DNA of 64,000 bases from Amphirosellinia nigrospora (GCA_004123355.1 SCHM01000003.1:4793058-4857057), one strand, 5' to 3'. Numbered from the stretch's first letter, positions 34,083 to 45,614 are shown. Notes: generated by a model from the letters alone, not told the origin. Translations and numbers: made by a program.

Positions 34083-36114
34083 ATGAACGAGACACTCCTA
34101 TTCAACTTCCGTTTCTCTTTGCTGGAGGATGGTTGGAGCCCAGGGGCTTTGCTGTCTGCGCATCCAGCCCCTTATCTCCTTGGAATTATCTTGGTGCTTT
34201 CAACGGCGTATGCCTGGGCCACCTCTAATCCTAGCCTGAAGAAACTCCCTCATGTTAACCCTCCCAATATGTTCTTCAATACTCAAGCTAAGGTAAACTA
34301 ACAGAGAATGGTTTGATATTAGCCGAGCCGCTGACACACCTTGTATAGCTTGAGTACCGGAACTCTGCGAAAACTATGCTAGAGCAAGCTAGAAAGCAAT
34401 ACCCCAACCAGCCTTACCGAATGACCACAGAGTACGGAGAAGTCGTCATGCTACAATCCGAAGGATTCAGTGAGATTCGCAATAACCCAGCTCTCAGTTT
34501 CTTTGGGACATTCGCTCAAGTACGTATTCGTCGTCGAGCTTGACACAGCTCACTAGCAGCTAATTGAACTCGGTTTTTTACAGGAGCGTATTTGCGAGAT
34601 CCCAGGCTTGTAAGAAATTTTCGAACCCCTTTTCCTCCTTTCTTAGCAGCCTTCGGACAGAAGACCTACTTTTGGGCGAAGTAGTATCTAGCATACTCTA
34701 GAACTCCCATGATCACCTTCAAGATGGCGATAGTTAACCCCGACGCTTGCAGTGAACCCCTCGCGGCACTTGGACACTCCGGCCGACTTGTGCAGCTTAT
34801 AGCTAGAAAGCAGTTAACGAAATTGCTCGGTAATCCCGCCTGGTCGTTGATATCTAGGTTATCACTGCTAAATCATCATCGTAGCCCAGGTCACCATGCC
34901 ACTATCCGAAGAGATTTCACATGCGGTGGCCATCAATTTCGGGGAACCCACCAGTCAGTGACACTATAAAATTCAAGATCGCAATCGTACGAAGCTAATA
35001 TCTGTAGAATGGCGTGACATCACGCTCACCCCTGCTCTGATTGATATAACCGCCCGCATGTCGTCTCGCGTATTCCTAGGAGAAGAGCTATCCAGAGATG
35101 ACGAATGGTTACGAATCTCGAAGAACTACACTGTCGACGCGACCGAGGCACTGATTATACTAAGCAAGTACCCGGTAAACTTGCGGCCATACATTGGTTG
35201 GCTCTTCCCAGAATGCCGACGAGTCCGCGACTACTACAGACGTGGAAGGGCTGCCCTTTCCCCCATTGTGGAGAAGAGGCAGAATCTGAGAAAAGCTGCT
35301 TTAGAAGCCGGTCAGCCGCCCCCAGTCTTCAACGATGCGTTAGAATGGTTCGAACAAGAGTCCCAGGGGCTTAACCCTAAGCCCGATATTGTGCAATTCC
35401 AATTGATACTATCTGTTGTGGCAATTGCCACAACGACAGATCTACTTCTTTCGGTTATAATCGACCTTATTCAACACCCAGAGTCTATGCAGGCTATTCG
35501 GAATGAGATCGCTCAGGTTCTAGGACAAGAGGGCTGGAAGAAAACGACTCTCTACAATCTAAAAATGATGGACAGTGTGATCAAGGAAACTCAGCGTCTC
35601 AAGCCGTTTTTCACCGGTAAGTAAAGAATTTCAGAACCCTGCGTAGTATCTACAAATATTTACGAGGTTTCCTTCAACAGCTATGCGCCGTTCTGTGGAC
35701 GCGGACGTCGTATTGTCAGATGGCACTACTGTCAAAAAGGGGTCTCGGATCCACATCGACACCCACCGCATGGTCGACCCAGAAGTTTACAACAATCCGG
35801 AAGTATGGAAGGGCGACCGCTTCCTGGAGCTCCGATCACAGCCTGGCAAGGAGAATTTGGCGCAACTGGTCGCTACGAGCGTTGATCACTTCGCGTTTGG
35901 ACATGGTGAACACGCGTGCCCAGGACGCTTTTTCGCTGCCAGTGAAATCAAGATCGCTCTTTGCCACCTGCTGATGAAGTATGACTGGAAATTGGCACCC
36001 GAAACAGATATCAGTATAGTCCGCACTGGTTTCAACCAAAGAGCGAACGGGGCTACCAAGGTGCTGTATCAAAAGAGACAGACGCCGGAACTCGATATCG
36101 ACTCCCTGCTGTAG
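34083..36114 (+). CDS. cytochrome P450, ent-kaurene-oxidase-like, intact
   Basis: This microsomal monooxygenase has the look of fungal CYP503/CYP68-type enzymes, which oxidise terpenoids; its substrate is unknown. A membrane anchor (PAPYLLGIILVLSTAYAW) follows the start. Seven exons splice cleanly to 531 residues: 34083-34292, 34349-34519, 34584-34609, 34753-34829, 34885-34953, 35008-35616 and 35681-36114. Exon 3 is only 26 nt. Key blocks are LAALGHSGRLVQLIARKQLTKLL, MPLSEEISHAVAINFGEPT, the ExxR helix KETQRLKP, and the heme loop FGHGEHACPGRFFA. Helix I reads VVAIATTTDLLLSVI and lacks the usual AGxDTT acid-alcohol pair in its standard form, as in several fungal terpenoid P450s. There is no frame break. 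No terpene cyclase or other pathway gene is visible beside it. Confidence 0.92.
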
Positions 36115-36718
36115 CTGGAAACAAACAAGGACTTTGTTGTATACACACTGAGCTACATGTCCCCCAATCTAGTATATAGCCGAAATTGAAAGAATTAGCT
36201 GAGCTGGGGGCTAATAGTATGCACTCTATTATTTCCTTGGTAGTCGAAGATCTCTTAAGCTTCAATTAGCACTCGCTTACAGTACATTTAATAAAACCAA
36301 CTACTTTTGGTCACAAATCGGAGCTGCAATCGATTACTGTCTCAATCGAGCCAATTTGGAGTTGATACACGTATATTTTCGTCTTCTTCCAAGGCAAATC
36401 TCATCTTTAGTCACAGCAGGTTTTACTTCCCAACATCTCATCCCCTTCAGTATTACCTCGGTAATCCAATAACTTTATGATGATAACGCATAATACTAAC
36501 CCGATATAAGGGTAGATAGTATTGCCGCCAACTCCTGCTTGCGCTTTCACTCTCGCGATGACATTGACGCTACCTGCGGTATATAGTGTAATACGCGCTA
36601 AAGCCTGCTAAGTGGATGCTATAAATATTCAGATACATGAGCAATTTTTCAATATTTAGAGATTAGTAATGTGGACGCGAAAGATAGTGTTTGAAAGAAC
36701 TTATTGCAAACGCTTGTT
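36115..36718. other. intergenic spacer
   Basis: AT-rich spacer between the P450 and the HAD-type gene, both on the plus strand. It should hold the P450 terminator region and the next promoter. No coding sequence was found. Confidence 0.5.
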
Positions 36719-37777
36719 ATGATGTTCCTTACCGGCCTGTTGTTGTTGTTTGCTCTCGGTGCGGCTGCCGGGTGCACATCAAATACTGCCTCGGTCCAGC
36801 TTTTCATAGACTTCGATGGGACAATTGTTACATCAGATGCATAGTAAGTAATTCCTGAAGTCACAGTCTGCTTGTTTTGGCAGCAGTAAGAGTATGAAGG
36901 CGCCTTGTCGGTCCAACATCTTGAAGCCTTCCACATTGCGAAACACTTGCAACACATGCTCGAAATTGTGAAAACTAACCCCGAGCATTGCAGTACGACC
37001 TTAGCAACGGCTGCCTATGCCAGTCTACCGAGAAACAGCTCAGTTCTACCATGGGACCAGATTGAAGATACTTACGAGAAGCGCGCCGACGCCGCAGCGG
37101 CTGCACTTCCACAGCCATCATCTCTAGAAGGTGCAATCACGTATGCCAACGATGCATCACTCCGCGATGTAGAAGTATGGTCGTTCGACTGGGTCAAGGG
37201 AATGGGCCTTTTCGAGACGGCAAAGGCGGATGAGTTGGTGAAGTATGCCCGGAACCAGACATTGCGCAGCGGGTGGTGCTCATTTGCGCGAACGGCGGAA
37301 AAGAAGGGCGTTCGCATCAATGTTGTGAGCCTCAACTGGTCACCGTCGTGGGTCCGGCTTGTTCTGCAGGAGGCTTCGTCGTGTCCCGACGTGGTCTCAC
37401 GCATCGCTACGTATAGCCCTGAGATCCTACCACTAGGAGTTCTACCTGTCTCGGGGTTGAACCATAACGTCTCGCTCTTTTCTGGCGGGGATAAAACAAC
37501 GCTTATGATGAGTCTTCTCGACAGGATTCCTGTTGAAAAGAAGCAGAAGATCGTCTTTATATCCGATGGCAAGGCTGATTTGCAGCCACTTTGGGAGACT
37601 CCCACAAACGTGGGCATAGTTGCCGGGTACAATAACAGCGCTGCTCGGACATTCAAACAGTACGGTGTAGGTATACGGGAGGCGCGTGAGGGATGGAAAG
37701 GCTTCACTGGCGAGAAAACTAACTTCGTGTATGGTTTCGAGAACTGGGTTGATGTCGGGGAATTGTTATGGCTATGA
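36719..37777 (+). CDS. secreted HAD-superfamily phosphatase-like protein
   Basis: The protein begins with two Met codons (36719, 36722) and a signal peptide (FLTGLLLLFALGAAAGC). Then comes HAD motif I, LFIDFDGTIVTSDA, with the nucleophile and acid Asp residues. Exon 1 (36719-36843) joins exon 2 (36994-37777) over a 150-nt intron to read SDAYTTLATAAYASLPRNSSVLPW. Later blocks are NVVSLNWSPSWVRLVL (motif II-like Ser) and IVFISDGKADLQPLW (motif IV-like Asp). Total 302 residues with no frame break. A phosphohydrolase acting outside the cell or in the secretory route is inferred; the substrate is unknown. Related fungal proteins are annotated only as HAD-like. Confidence 0.85.
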
Positions 37778-38166
37778 TGCAATCATGGCCACAGAGATCT
37801 TCATTCATGTCAACATAATAGAGTTACCTGATCACTTACCTGGTGCTATCGGGACGCTACGTTCCTCGGCGAGCCTAGAAAGCGATAATGTTACCTAAGC
37901 CTTCCGTCATCCATCTTTCACATTTCGATTTTCCTTAGTGATCGCTTGTCTTACGCGACAAATATCTTCAATGGGATAGGAAACAGCTAAAGTATGTCAG
38001 CTCTCAAATTGTAAAGTGACTGTTTACAACCCTGATGTCGACCGCTGATAGCCTACCTGAATAGTATTGCAAGTCGGGCTAATCGGTACTTAAATCGATA
38101 CTCCTGGAGGCTACAACAAGAGCTCGATAAAAGGTTTAGTCTTAAGATATCTCAATTGGCCCCGTC
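37778..38166. other. intergenic spacer
   Basis: AT-rich spacer between the HAD-type gene and the HAD pseudogene. Nothing coding is supported. Confidence 0.5.
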
Positions 38167-38698
38167 ATGACATCCTTGAGTACAAAGCAAGTACCCCTAA
38201 TCAAGTATCCGTGTCCGTACCCAATACTTACACTACTTCCAGCTTCCCGCCAATTCGCGCTTGCATTTTCGGTTTGGATGGGCTTCTCATCAACTCAGAA
38301 GATATCATTACGTTATGCACGAACGAAGCGCTTGATCGGTATGGAAGGCCCGGCTTCACTCGCTCCATGCGAGCTCAACTTAGTAAGTCGCATATGCCCT
38401 TGTCCTCCCCCAACATATATCTAGCCGCTCTACAATCGATAAACTCGTCTCTGGTTCAATAAACTCTGTGCACGGGCTCATTATGCCTAACCAATGCTTA
38501 GTGTTCGAAGCTGGAAGACGGGCTGGGATGAGGGTTGTCTGGGTACCCCATCCGGATCTGGTCAATATTCAACCTATTCAAAAGGATGTCCTAGCGGGGC
38601 GGACGGGAAGGTTTGGGATAGGAGACGACTGGGACGAAATTACCTCAAGCCTAGAAAACCTTGAGGACGAAAAGTATGGTATCCAAGCTGCTTCTTAA
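38167..38698 (+). pseudogene. degraded HAD-type sugar/nucleotide phosphatase
   Basis: This remnant derives from a GS1/DL-glycerol-3-phosphatase-like HAD hydrolase. The N-terminal block ACIFGLDGLLINSEDI is recognisable, but the nucleophile Asp of the expected FDxDG is Gly. The core between about residues 45 and 150 is gone: SMRAQL runs directly into MPLSSPNIYLAALQSINSSL, with a frame change and stop near 38461. The C-terminal block MPNQCLVFEAGRRAGMRVVWVPHPDL follows. There the expected DSxxGVEA loop has been deleted, joining VFE to AGRR. It ends GIGDDWDEITSSLENLEDEKYGI. The internal losses are far larger than the single-base breaks elsewhere, so this is true decay. It is not a copy of the 36719 protein, which has a different HAD layout. 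Confidence 0.75.
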
Positions 38699-39166
38699 CT
38701 TGGACAATATTGTCGAATTTTCTCGCAATTACGAAAATTAGCAGTACTAGACAGTAAATTTCATAAAAATCCAAAAGCCCATTTTGCGATAATTCTAGTT
38801 TTTTTTCCAAGTCGACATTATCTTACAAAAATACTAACGACTCTCTCCGGCCTAGGCCACAATATCCAAAATACAAGTGATAGATGAACTAGGGAAAATA
38901 CACGTTCATCATGGCTTAGATAATTAAAATCTTCGTAATCAGAGTATCAGCGTTATGGCTAAAATTCTGATGTAGGTTTTACTGGGAATCACGGCCCAAG
39001 GCTACGTAGGTAGATAGCTCAATCGTTGAGAATTCTAGGTCAAGGAGCCTGTGGTCAAGTAGCTAATCAGCACACTCATATACCTTCCATTTCCCCCTCC
39101 CACTTGTATTCTGACGTTCGTACAGTAACGATAGCTACCATACACCTTATCATATACTCAGTCATT
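38699..39166. other. AT-rich intergenic spacer
   Basis: This AT-rich spacer lies upstream of the secreted protein gene, whose promoter it should contain. No ORF is supported. Confidence 0.5.
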
Positions 39167-39834
39167 ATGCGCATCGCCCTCGTCCTAATCGCACTCGTCG
39201 CAATGGCGACCTCTTCTGCAATACCTTGGAACGCGACCTCGACTGTTTCCTCTGTCAGGCCCGCAAAACACCTCACCTTCGCCCGATACCCGTAGCAGCG
39301 ACGAAATGTTTGAATAACACGCTGTCGGAAGAGTACTATAAAGGTGCCAAGGAAAAACTGCTTTCATGGTCTCAGAAGGGAGGAAATATACGCCCCGGGG
39401 CGTATCATGCAGAGAGCGACCCGGACAACGGGACTGGTGTTACATGGTACATATGCAACTGCAAGGTGTGTATAAGAGTCTCTCATGCTCAATCATTCAA
39501 TCTCCTGGCCTTGTAGTATCCAACGAGTTCTATAGGGTGGGGCTTACAGGTCTTGACTAACGTCTTTCTGTTCGAGTAGTTCGTGCACGCTGATAAGGCC
39601 CCTCAATGGGAGCTGGACCAAGTGCAACAGATTCTCGAGGACAAATGTGGTGAATATCAGAGTGGTTGGGTTTGGAGTAAGAAGTGGCAAAAGTGGTTCG
39701 GTGTGGTGCCTACCAAGTACCTTACAGACAGGATAAAGAGACGGAACCACGCTTGCCCTCCACATTGCTTTAGCCTATTCAGAGATTACGAGACCGAGGC
39801 AGACTACATAATATACGGGCTAGGTCAAGATTAA
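39167..39834 (+). CDS. small secreted cysteine-rich protein, candidate effector
   Basis: I do not recognise a family. The protein starts with a signal peptide (MRIALVLIALVAMATSSA) and the mature part has eight Cys, an even number fitting disulfides: DCFLC, KC, ICNC, KCG and ACPPHC. It is about 184 residues if one G is restored near 39226, where IPW would continue into ERDLDCFLCQ. Exon 1 (39167-39465) and exon 2 (39580-39834) flank a 114-nt intron; the join reads YICNCKFVHADKAP. The second half contains the aromatic stretch WVWSKKWQKWF. Small, secreted and cysteine-rich within an accessory region is the usual profile of fungal effectors or antimicrobial proteins, which is inference. Confidence 0.7.
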
Positions 39835-41446
39835 GAAGTAGTAGAGGCAAGGGGCTCTTTAGACGCAAAGAGATTCCTTAGCTAAATATCAACCTTGGAA
39901 CGATTGTAACAGAATAAGTGTGGCCGATTTATCTTCTCGACGGCGAAGTTAGATTGTGGTCCTGGTAGAGCTAGAAATGAACACATTCGGCAATGTTGAA
40001 TAACATTAATATGAGTTGAGCTTGTCCTAATTTCGTTCGGTTTCCTAGCTTTTGTAAGTTTTCAATTGTTGAGTTAGGTAATTATGATCATCGAACTTAT
40101 AGTGTATTGTATTGTTTAGGTCTATTTTTTGTCCCTCACTTTTAGAAAGCTATAGTGCCACAAGGCGCCACCTAATCTCACGATACCTCACCCAGTCCCC
40201 CATTTGCCTCACTGGCCAGGCTTCATGGGACCTGAGACCCCAGGGACATAAGACCTGTAGTATATAGCCAAAAAAAAAATAGCCCTAAAAGACCCAAGAC
40301 TCTCCGCTCAACGATAGATATCAATACCATATATAATTACGCGAGAATCCCAATACCACTCATAAGGTATGTCCAGTTATGTACACAGATCCCAGCCCCT
40401 TTGTGGGCCCCAGCGAGATAGTACTAGAAAGTAGCGAAGTATTGCCAAAGCGGCGTACGTAACATCAACTCGTGAGAACGAAAAGTATTTGCTGCCAGTC
40501 GGAGAGCCAGGCCTCTAAAGTCCTCGAACTTGAAATACCTCACAAAAATAGACTAGAATTGAGCGTATTGCCCATAATTGAATAACAATGGCAAGACACG
40601 ATATTTTCTGCTTGTAACCTAGGGTAAAATAGACTGTACTTAGATTACTGCCTAATTTCAAACGAAGCGTTGGTATTAAGCGAGGCCGTGTATAACGGCG
40701 TGTGAGCACAGCATATGCTGGTGTCGCTGAAACGCGAAGTCGTCCCACACGCCTCCGCCAAGAATTGACCATATATTTGAAACTCTCTAAGACTAATCTA
40801 TATTCCTATCTTACGGTAGGGGCCAACACAGTTCTGTCACTTTCCCTTCACCATATGTTCCTCATTGATCTTATCATCAGTTCCAACGTCTCCCTTTACT
40901 CAGCGGCGAGGTATTGATTCAAATAGCCTCAGTCAGATCGACAAAGCATTGTAATTTGTAAGAAACCCTACATGCCCTTTGTAAAACAGGCAAAGATGTT
41001 CCATAATTTCGTGTGTTCAAAAGCTGTTGAGACTGTTAGTACCTATGGGCAGACAGCAAGACTTCGTGGCACTGTACTCATCCGCAAATCTGTTTCCATC
41101 TCCTTGACGCCATTTGCGGCTTCGGGCCCGAATAATTCAACAAATGCCTGATGGGGTGGCAAAGAGCTCTGGTTCCGACTTGCCCACACGCACCAAATCT
41201 CTGCGCACATGATAGCAGTGATTTTTGGGATAGTGAGCGCAGCGTCCCAAGGAATGCTGAGTGTTCCATCAGGACCATAACCCTCCACAAACAATTTTAG
41301 CTCCTCTGGTAGGACGGAAGGATCCTTGTCGCTGCTAAAACTCCGCAATTGCGGTATCGCTAGTCCTTTCTATCAGATAGCAAGGATAGAACATCATATC
41401 TCGGATATCATTTAAAACTGGAGTATTAGAGGTTAGTGTTGTTGTT
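39835..41446. other. intergenic, with one orphan ORF on the minus strand
   Basis: AT-rich, with no recognised gene. A minus-strand ORF at 41348-41043 (101 codons; PEELKLFVEGYGPDGTLS, AEIWCVWASRN) has protein-like composition. It could be an exon or fragment related to the gene at 41447-41860, but I cannot place a splice site. Confidence 0.4.
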
Positions 41447-41540
41447 TTAAATGTTGTTCATGAGGGGTTTGGGAGACTTTTGGACACTCTGTTGTCCTTG
41501 AAATGATATATTGTGCTCTGTAAGTTTCGAAAGTAGGAAA
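41447..41540 (-). repeat. tail/intron repeat copy C (GQxSxxK)
   Basis: This is the more diverged third copy of the element at 22134-22217 and 31877-31975. It includes the polypyrimidine tract, acceptor and terminal exon of the orphan gene here. Conserved words on the minus strand are GGACAA and AGAGTG-CC. Confidence 0.45.
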
Positions 41541-41860
41541 GAGAAAAAGCATGGTCCTAAGCATCACTCACTGTCAGGGTCATTGGTTATTTCATCTGGG
41601 AAGTCCCAGTCACCCGCAATGACTCGTTTGAGATCGTCGAGAGTATATTCCGTATGTTTCGTAACAATGTAGAGCATGTAGCCAAACCTAAAAAGTGTCA
41701 CATTCTCATGGCCGGTAGCATGTTTCATTGCTCTTGCAGCTCTCATAGTCATATCAGTTTCTTCGAGAGGCACGCCGAGAACGTCTTCCCAATCTGCGTT
41801 GTCAGCCTGCGCTAATTCTATAATGTCTTCCAGGAGAAGATCACAACCTTGGCGGGGCAT
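41447..41860 (-). CDS. orphan 119-residue protein with GQxSxxK tail
   Basis: The product is unknown. Exon 1 (41860-41572) encodes MPRQGCDLLLEDIIELAQAD, a helical, acidic protein with TLFRFGYMLYIVTKHTEYTLDDL. A GTGAGT donor and a CTTACAG acceptor define a 54-nt intron, and exon 2 (41517-41447) encodes the tail KHNISFQGQQSVQKSPKPLMNNI. Phase and length fit exactly (360 nt, stop TAA). A short upstream exon (MSRSTKPT at about 41954, GTAAGA donor) is possible but does not join in frame. The tail corresponds to copies near 22.2 and 31.9 kb. Confidence 0.55.
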
Positions 41861-43594
41861 TTCGCTTGTGTTCAGGATTAGTATTCCGTGATTTGAGAGG
41901 AATTTTGCGTAGGTGACTGGTAATTCTTACCGTTGGTTTGGTAGAACGAGACATTGCTCTCTCAATGGTCTTGTATTTCAAAACTGCTTTGGGCTATGCT
42001 GTAGTTTTGCCTGATCCACGAGGTTGGAAGCGAGGAAGCTTGGCGAGAAAAGCCGAGAAATATAAAACATAGACTTGATTTATAGAAAAAATCTCCCTCG
42101 ATTTGAAGGCCACTACGGTGATAGTGGACAGCTGTAATATGGGCACAACATCCACCTTGAAATAGTACCGTGGAAGCACGGCATCGAATCGTTCAGTATG
42201 ACTAGGGTGGCCGGTGACGGCTTGTAATACACCAAGCTGCTAAAAATACTCGTTGTGGTCCACGGTCGAGTGCTCATGAGTAGGCGTGGCAACCAAGTGA
42301 TTAAATTAAAACCCCTTGCTTAATATTCATTGGAATTTGAACGTTTCTTTGCTTTGGCCGCAAGGGAGCTCGACTGTACTATAGTAAGGGAGGGAAGGCT
42401 AACACTATTATAGGACAGCCACTTTCTAATTTTCAAATTTATAACGTAGTTCAAGCAAGATTATCTTGTGTTCACTGCGATCCTCTCCCTGCATTCCCTT
42501 ATGGCTGCCCGAGAAGAGTTTTTTTTGCGAGAAGTTCTTAGGTAAAATAGCATAATACAAGAGTTGGGAACTCCTCTATATGACCCGACGTTCAAGATCC
42601 CTATGGCGTAAGTTTTTATTAATGCCCTTCTCCGTGTGAAATTAGTCTGAACACACCAAGTCCCCATTGAGGGTCTCTTGATAAATCAATGAACTACTAT
42701 ATCCTGCAAGTCGTGCCAATGGATTGTTCTGAAGTCGGAGCACTAATGAGTTGCTTATGTGATAATTCCCCTCATGATATACTTGTTTTACAGTACCTTG
42801 CCTAGCCCACTCCGTATAAGATGTTGTAATTACCGTACAGGCAAAGTGACATTGGCTAGTAAATATGGTTGTGGACATGGTATTGTTTTCAGATAGTTTA
42901 AATCCCTATCAAGTCAAGAGAAGACATTCCGTCCTTCGATCTCAACTCACCGGCGCTCGGATTCCAAGGCACGTGTATTTTGGTTGCACACCACCAGACC
43001 ACCGCCATCGGCCGGATTAAGAAACCAGTCAGTAGACAGCCTAAGCATCTTTGGCATGTGAAGGTGCCCACTAAATGAGAAGCTAGTACGCTACCGGGTT
43101 TGCACCAATAAGATGCCACATTCATCGTACCTCGGCGGATAGTGGAGATCTTCTGACATCAGCGTTAGCGCACTGCAATGCCTGCAATGCACTGAATCGG
43201 CCGACCTTCTGCACTGCGTCGCGACGTTGGATGCGCCAACCAAACTAAGCAACTTCCGAGGTCCAGCACGCTGATTACTCTCACAGCTTTGTCAGGAGTA
43301 CTCGTCCTCCTACCTTTTACACGATTAACTCTTTTAACCAGCAAACAATCTGACACTACCTACATCTCAACCTGGGAACCTCCACTTAGCCAACAAGTCC
43401 AATTGTTCCTTGGAATACCCGCGGCTTTGAGTATACCCCGTCGGAGTGGATCAACAAGGTTATAAACTGGAAAATGGGTGGTGAGCATTTCTTCTCCATT
43501 ACTACTCTCCATTACCTACACACTCTCTGTTCCCAGTCCGAGACAAGCCATCGATCCCTTCTACGACAAAGCCCATCACTGACAGTAATTCGAT
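41861..43594. other. intergenic, leader of thiolase
   Basis: No gene is recognised over 1.7 kb. Short frames on both strands lack motifs. The last 250 nt is pyrimidine-rich and should be the thiolase promoter and leader. Confidence 0.5.
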
Positions 43595-45058
43595 ATGACA
43601 GCCATCGACAGGTTAACGCAGATCTCGGGCCAGATCTCTGGCTCGAAGTCTGCCCGGGACAGGATCCTCCAGAAGAACCCTGATGATGTATGTGATCGCT
43701 CGATAACCTCCTTTGCCACGCCCTCCCCAAAATAACGCAGCGCCGTAAGGCTCAGATTACACAACATCGCAAAAGCTAACCAGGGCCTGGCATTTCTAGA
43801 TTGTTATCACAGCCTGCCTACGCACACCCTTCACCAAGGGTGGCAAGGGTGCGTTCAAGGACACGGCGGCAGCAGACTTGATGGCCGGGGCTCTGAAGGG
43901 TATAATCACACGGTCCAACATCGACCCATCGCTTGTAGAAGATATATGCGTGGGTGAGGTGTTAGCACCTGGCGGCGGTGCCACTGAGATGCGTGCTGCC
44001 GCTCTTGTAGCTGGATTCCCCGAGACTGCCGCCGTGCGCACGCTCAACCGCCAGTGCTCGTCCGGCCTACAGGCCTGCGTCGACGTCGCTAACCAGATCC
44101 GCACGGGCATGATCGAGGTCGGTATCGGTGCCGGTGTCGAGAGCATGAGCACGCAATATGGGTATGTCATTTTTCCTCGCCCATATATCCGGAGCACTTT
44201 GTTTCCTGTAATTTATATTTGATATTTGAGAACCATAAAAGCTGACGATATTCTCTCCAGCCCGCGGCCGTGACGGAGTTCTCAGAGCTACTTGAATCGC
44301 ACCCCGAGTCGGCCAACTGCAAAGTACCCATGGGTGTTCTTTCCGAAGACATGGCGAAGGACCGCAAGATCAGCCGTGCCTCCCAAGACGCCTTCGCGGC
44401 ATCCTCATACCAAAAGGCGATCAAGGCACAAGAAGCCGGTCTCTTCAATGAGGAAATCCACCCCTTGACCGTTAAGGTCGAGGACCCGAAGTCAGGTGAG
44501 AAGCGCGAAGTTACAGTGAAGAAGGATGATGGTGTTCGCCCTGGCATCACCGCCGAATCCCTCGGCAAGATCAAGCCCGCCTTCGCGAAAGACGGCAGCA
44601 TCCATGCCGGCAATGCCTCGCAGATCAGCGACGGTGCCGCCGCCGTGCTGATGATGAAGCGCAGCACCGCTGAGCGCCTGGGCCAGACAATCCTGGGCAA
44701 GTTCGTCGCTGCCTCCGTGGTCGGCGTCAAGCCTCTCCTCATGGGCATCGGACCCTGGAAGGCCATCCCCAAGGTCTTTGAGCTCACGGGCTTGACCAAG
44801 GACGACGTCGACATCTTCGAGATCAACGAAGCTTTCGCATCTCAGTGCCTGTGGTGTGCCAACGAGCTTGGCCTCCCCATGGAGAAGATCAACCCCAAGG
44901 GCGGCGCTATTGCTTTCGGTCACCCTCTCGGTTGCACCGGCGCCCGACAGGTCAGCACTCTACTCTACGAGCTAAGACGGCGCGGTGAAAAGATCGGCCT
45001 CACGAGCATGTGTGTTGGTACCGGTATGGGTATGGCGGCTGTGTGGGTTGCTGAATAA
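43595..45058 (+). CDS. POT1: peroxisomal 3-ketoacyl-CoA thiolase
   Basis: This enzyme cleaves 3-ketoacyl-CoA in the last step of peroxisomal beta-oxidation. The N-terminus RLTQISGQI fits a PTS2-type import signal (R-L-x5-Q-I, close to consensus). The catalytic Cys is in LNRQCSSGLQA, the His in INPKGGAIAFGHPLGCTGARQ, and the C-terminal Cys in TSMCVGTGMGMAAVW. Exons are 43595-43687, 43800-44161 and 44261-45058, with introns of 112 and 99 nt. Exon 3 joins in the wrong phase by one base (STQYG to PAAVTEF). One C lost at the start of exon 3 (CCCC to CCC) explains it. The rest is open over 262 codons. Confidence 0.92.
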
Positions 45059-45614
45059 ATAGGAACCCCCGGTATGAAAATATGAGTGCATGATGTAGGA
45101 CTAGCAAGTAAGCAAGCGGAAACGAAACCATGTTCTGCCTGAGGCGGGAAGATGATAATTCTGTACCTGTTCATATGTACATTAGGATGAATATTATTAT
45201 CGATCGGTACTACTCGCCAAATATGTTCCGATGGCAACGCTCGAGCTAATATAACAAAGCAAGTGTGATAATAAGTAGTACGTCGGCTCCTTTTGAGGAA
45301 TTGTTTTATTCTAATCCGTACATTGTGTACCTAAGTGTCTGGATGTGTAAATTTTCTATGAGTTGTTCCTGCTTGCAGTCCAGTCAATGTTCTTGTTCAG
45401 GGACAATTATTGGAGTCCCCGTATCTAGTTTATGCGTAGGTATCTTTCAGCTTTCATTGCCCGCCTCTTGTCTATTTCCTTCTGTCACAGTCTGTATTGT
45501 TTACCTTTATTTTCTGGTAACGGATATACACGCTCCGGCTGATGAAGGTGTAGGGAGCCGTCAGTCCTTCTAGTCAGAACCCCTGGAACATCTCACGTTG
45601 ATGCTCTTGATATT
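45059..45614. other. convergent intergenic spacer
   Basis: This spacer lies between the 3' ends of the thiolase and the cyclodeaminase-like gene. A plus-strand ORF (45265-45573, Cys-rich) has 3'-UTR-like composition and no motif, so I do not call it. Confidence 0.5.

Noticed and set aside
37072-37782. 236-codon minus-strand frame
   Set aside because: Antisense shadow of exon 2 of the secreted HAD-type gene, which has signature motifs on the plus strand.
41043-41348. orphan 101-codon minus-strand ORF
   Set aside because: Protein-like but no start context, splice site or family; left as a note in the intergenic entry.
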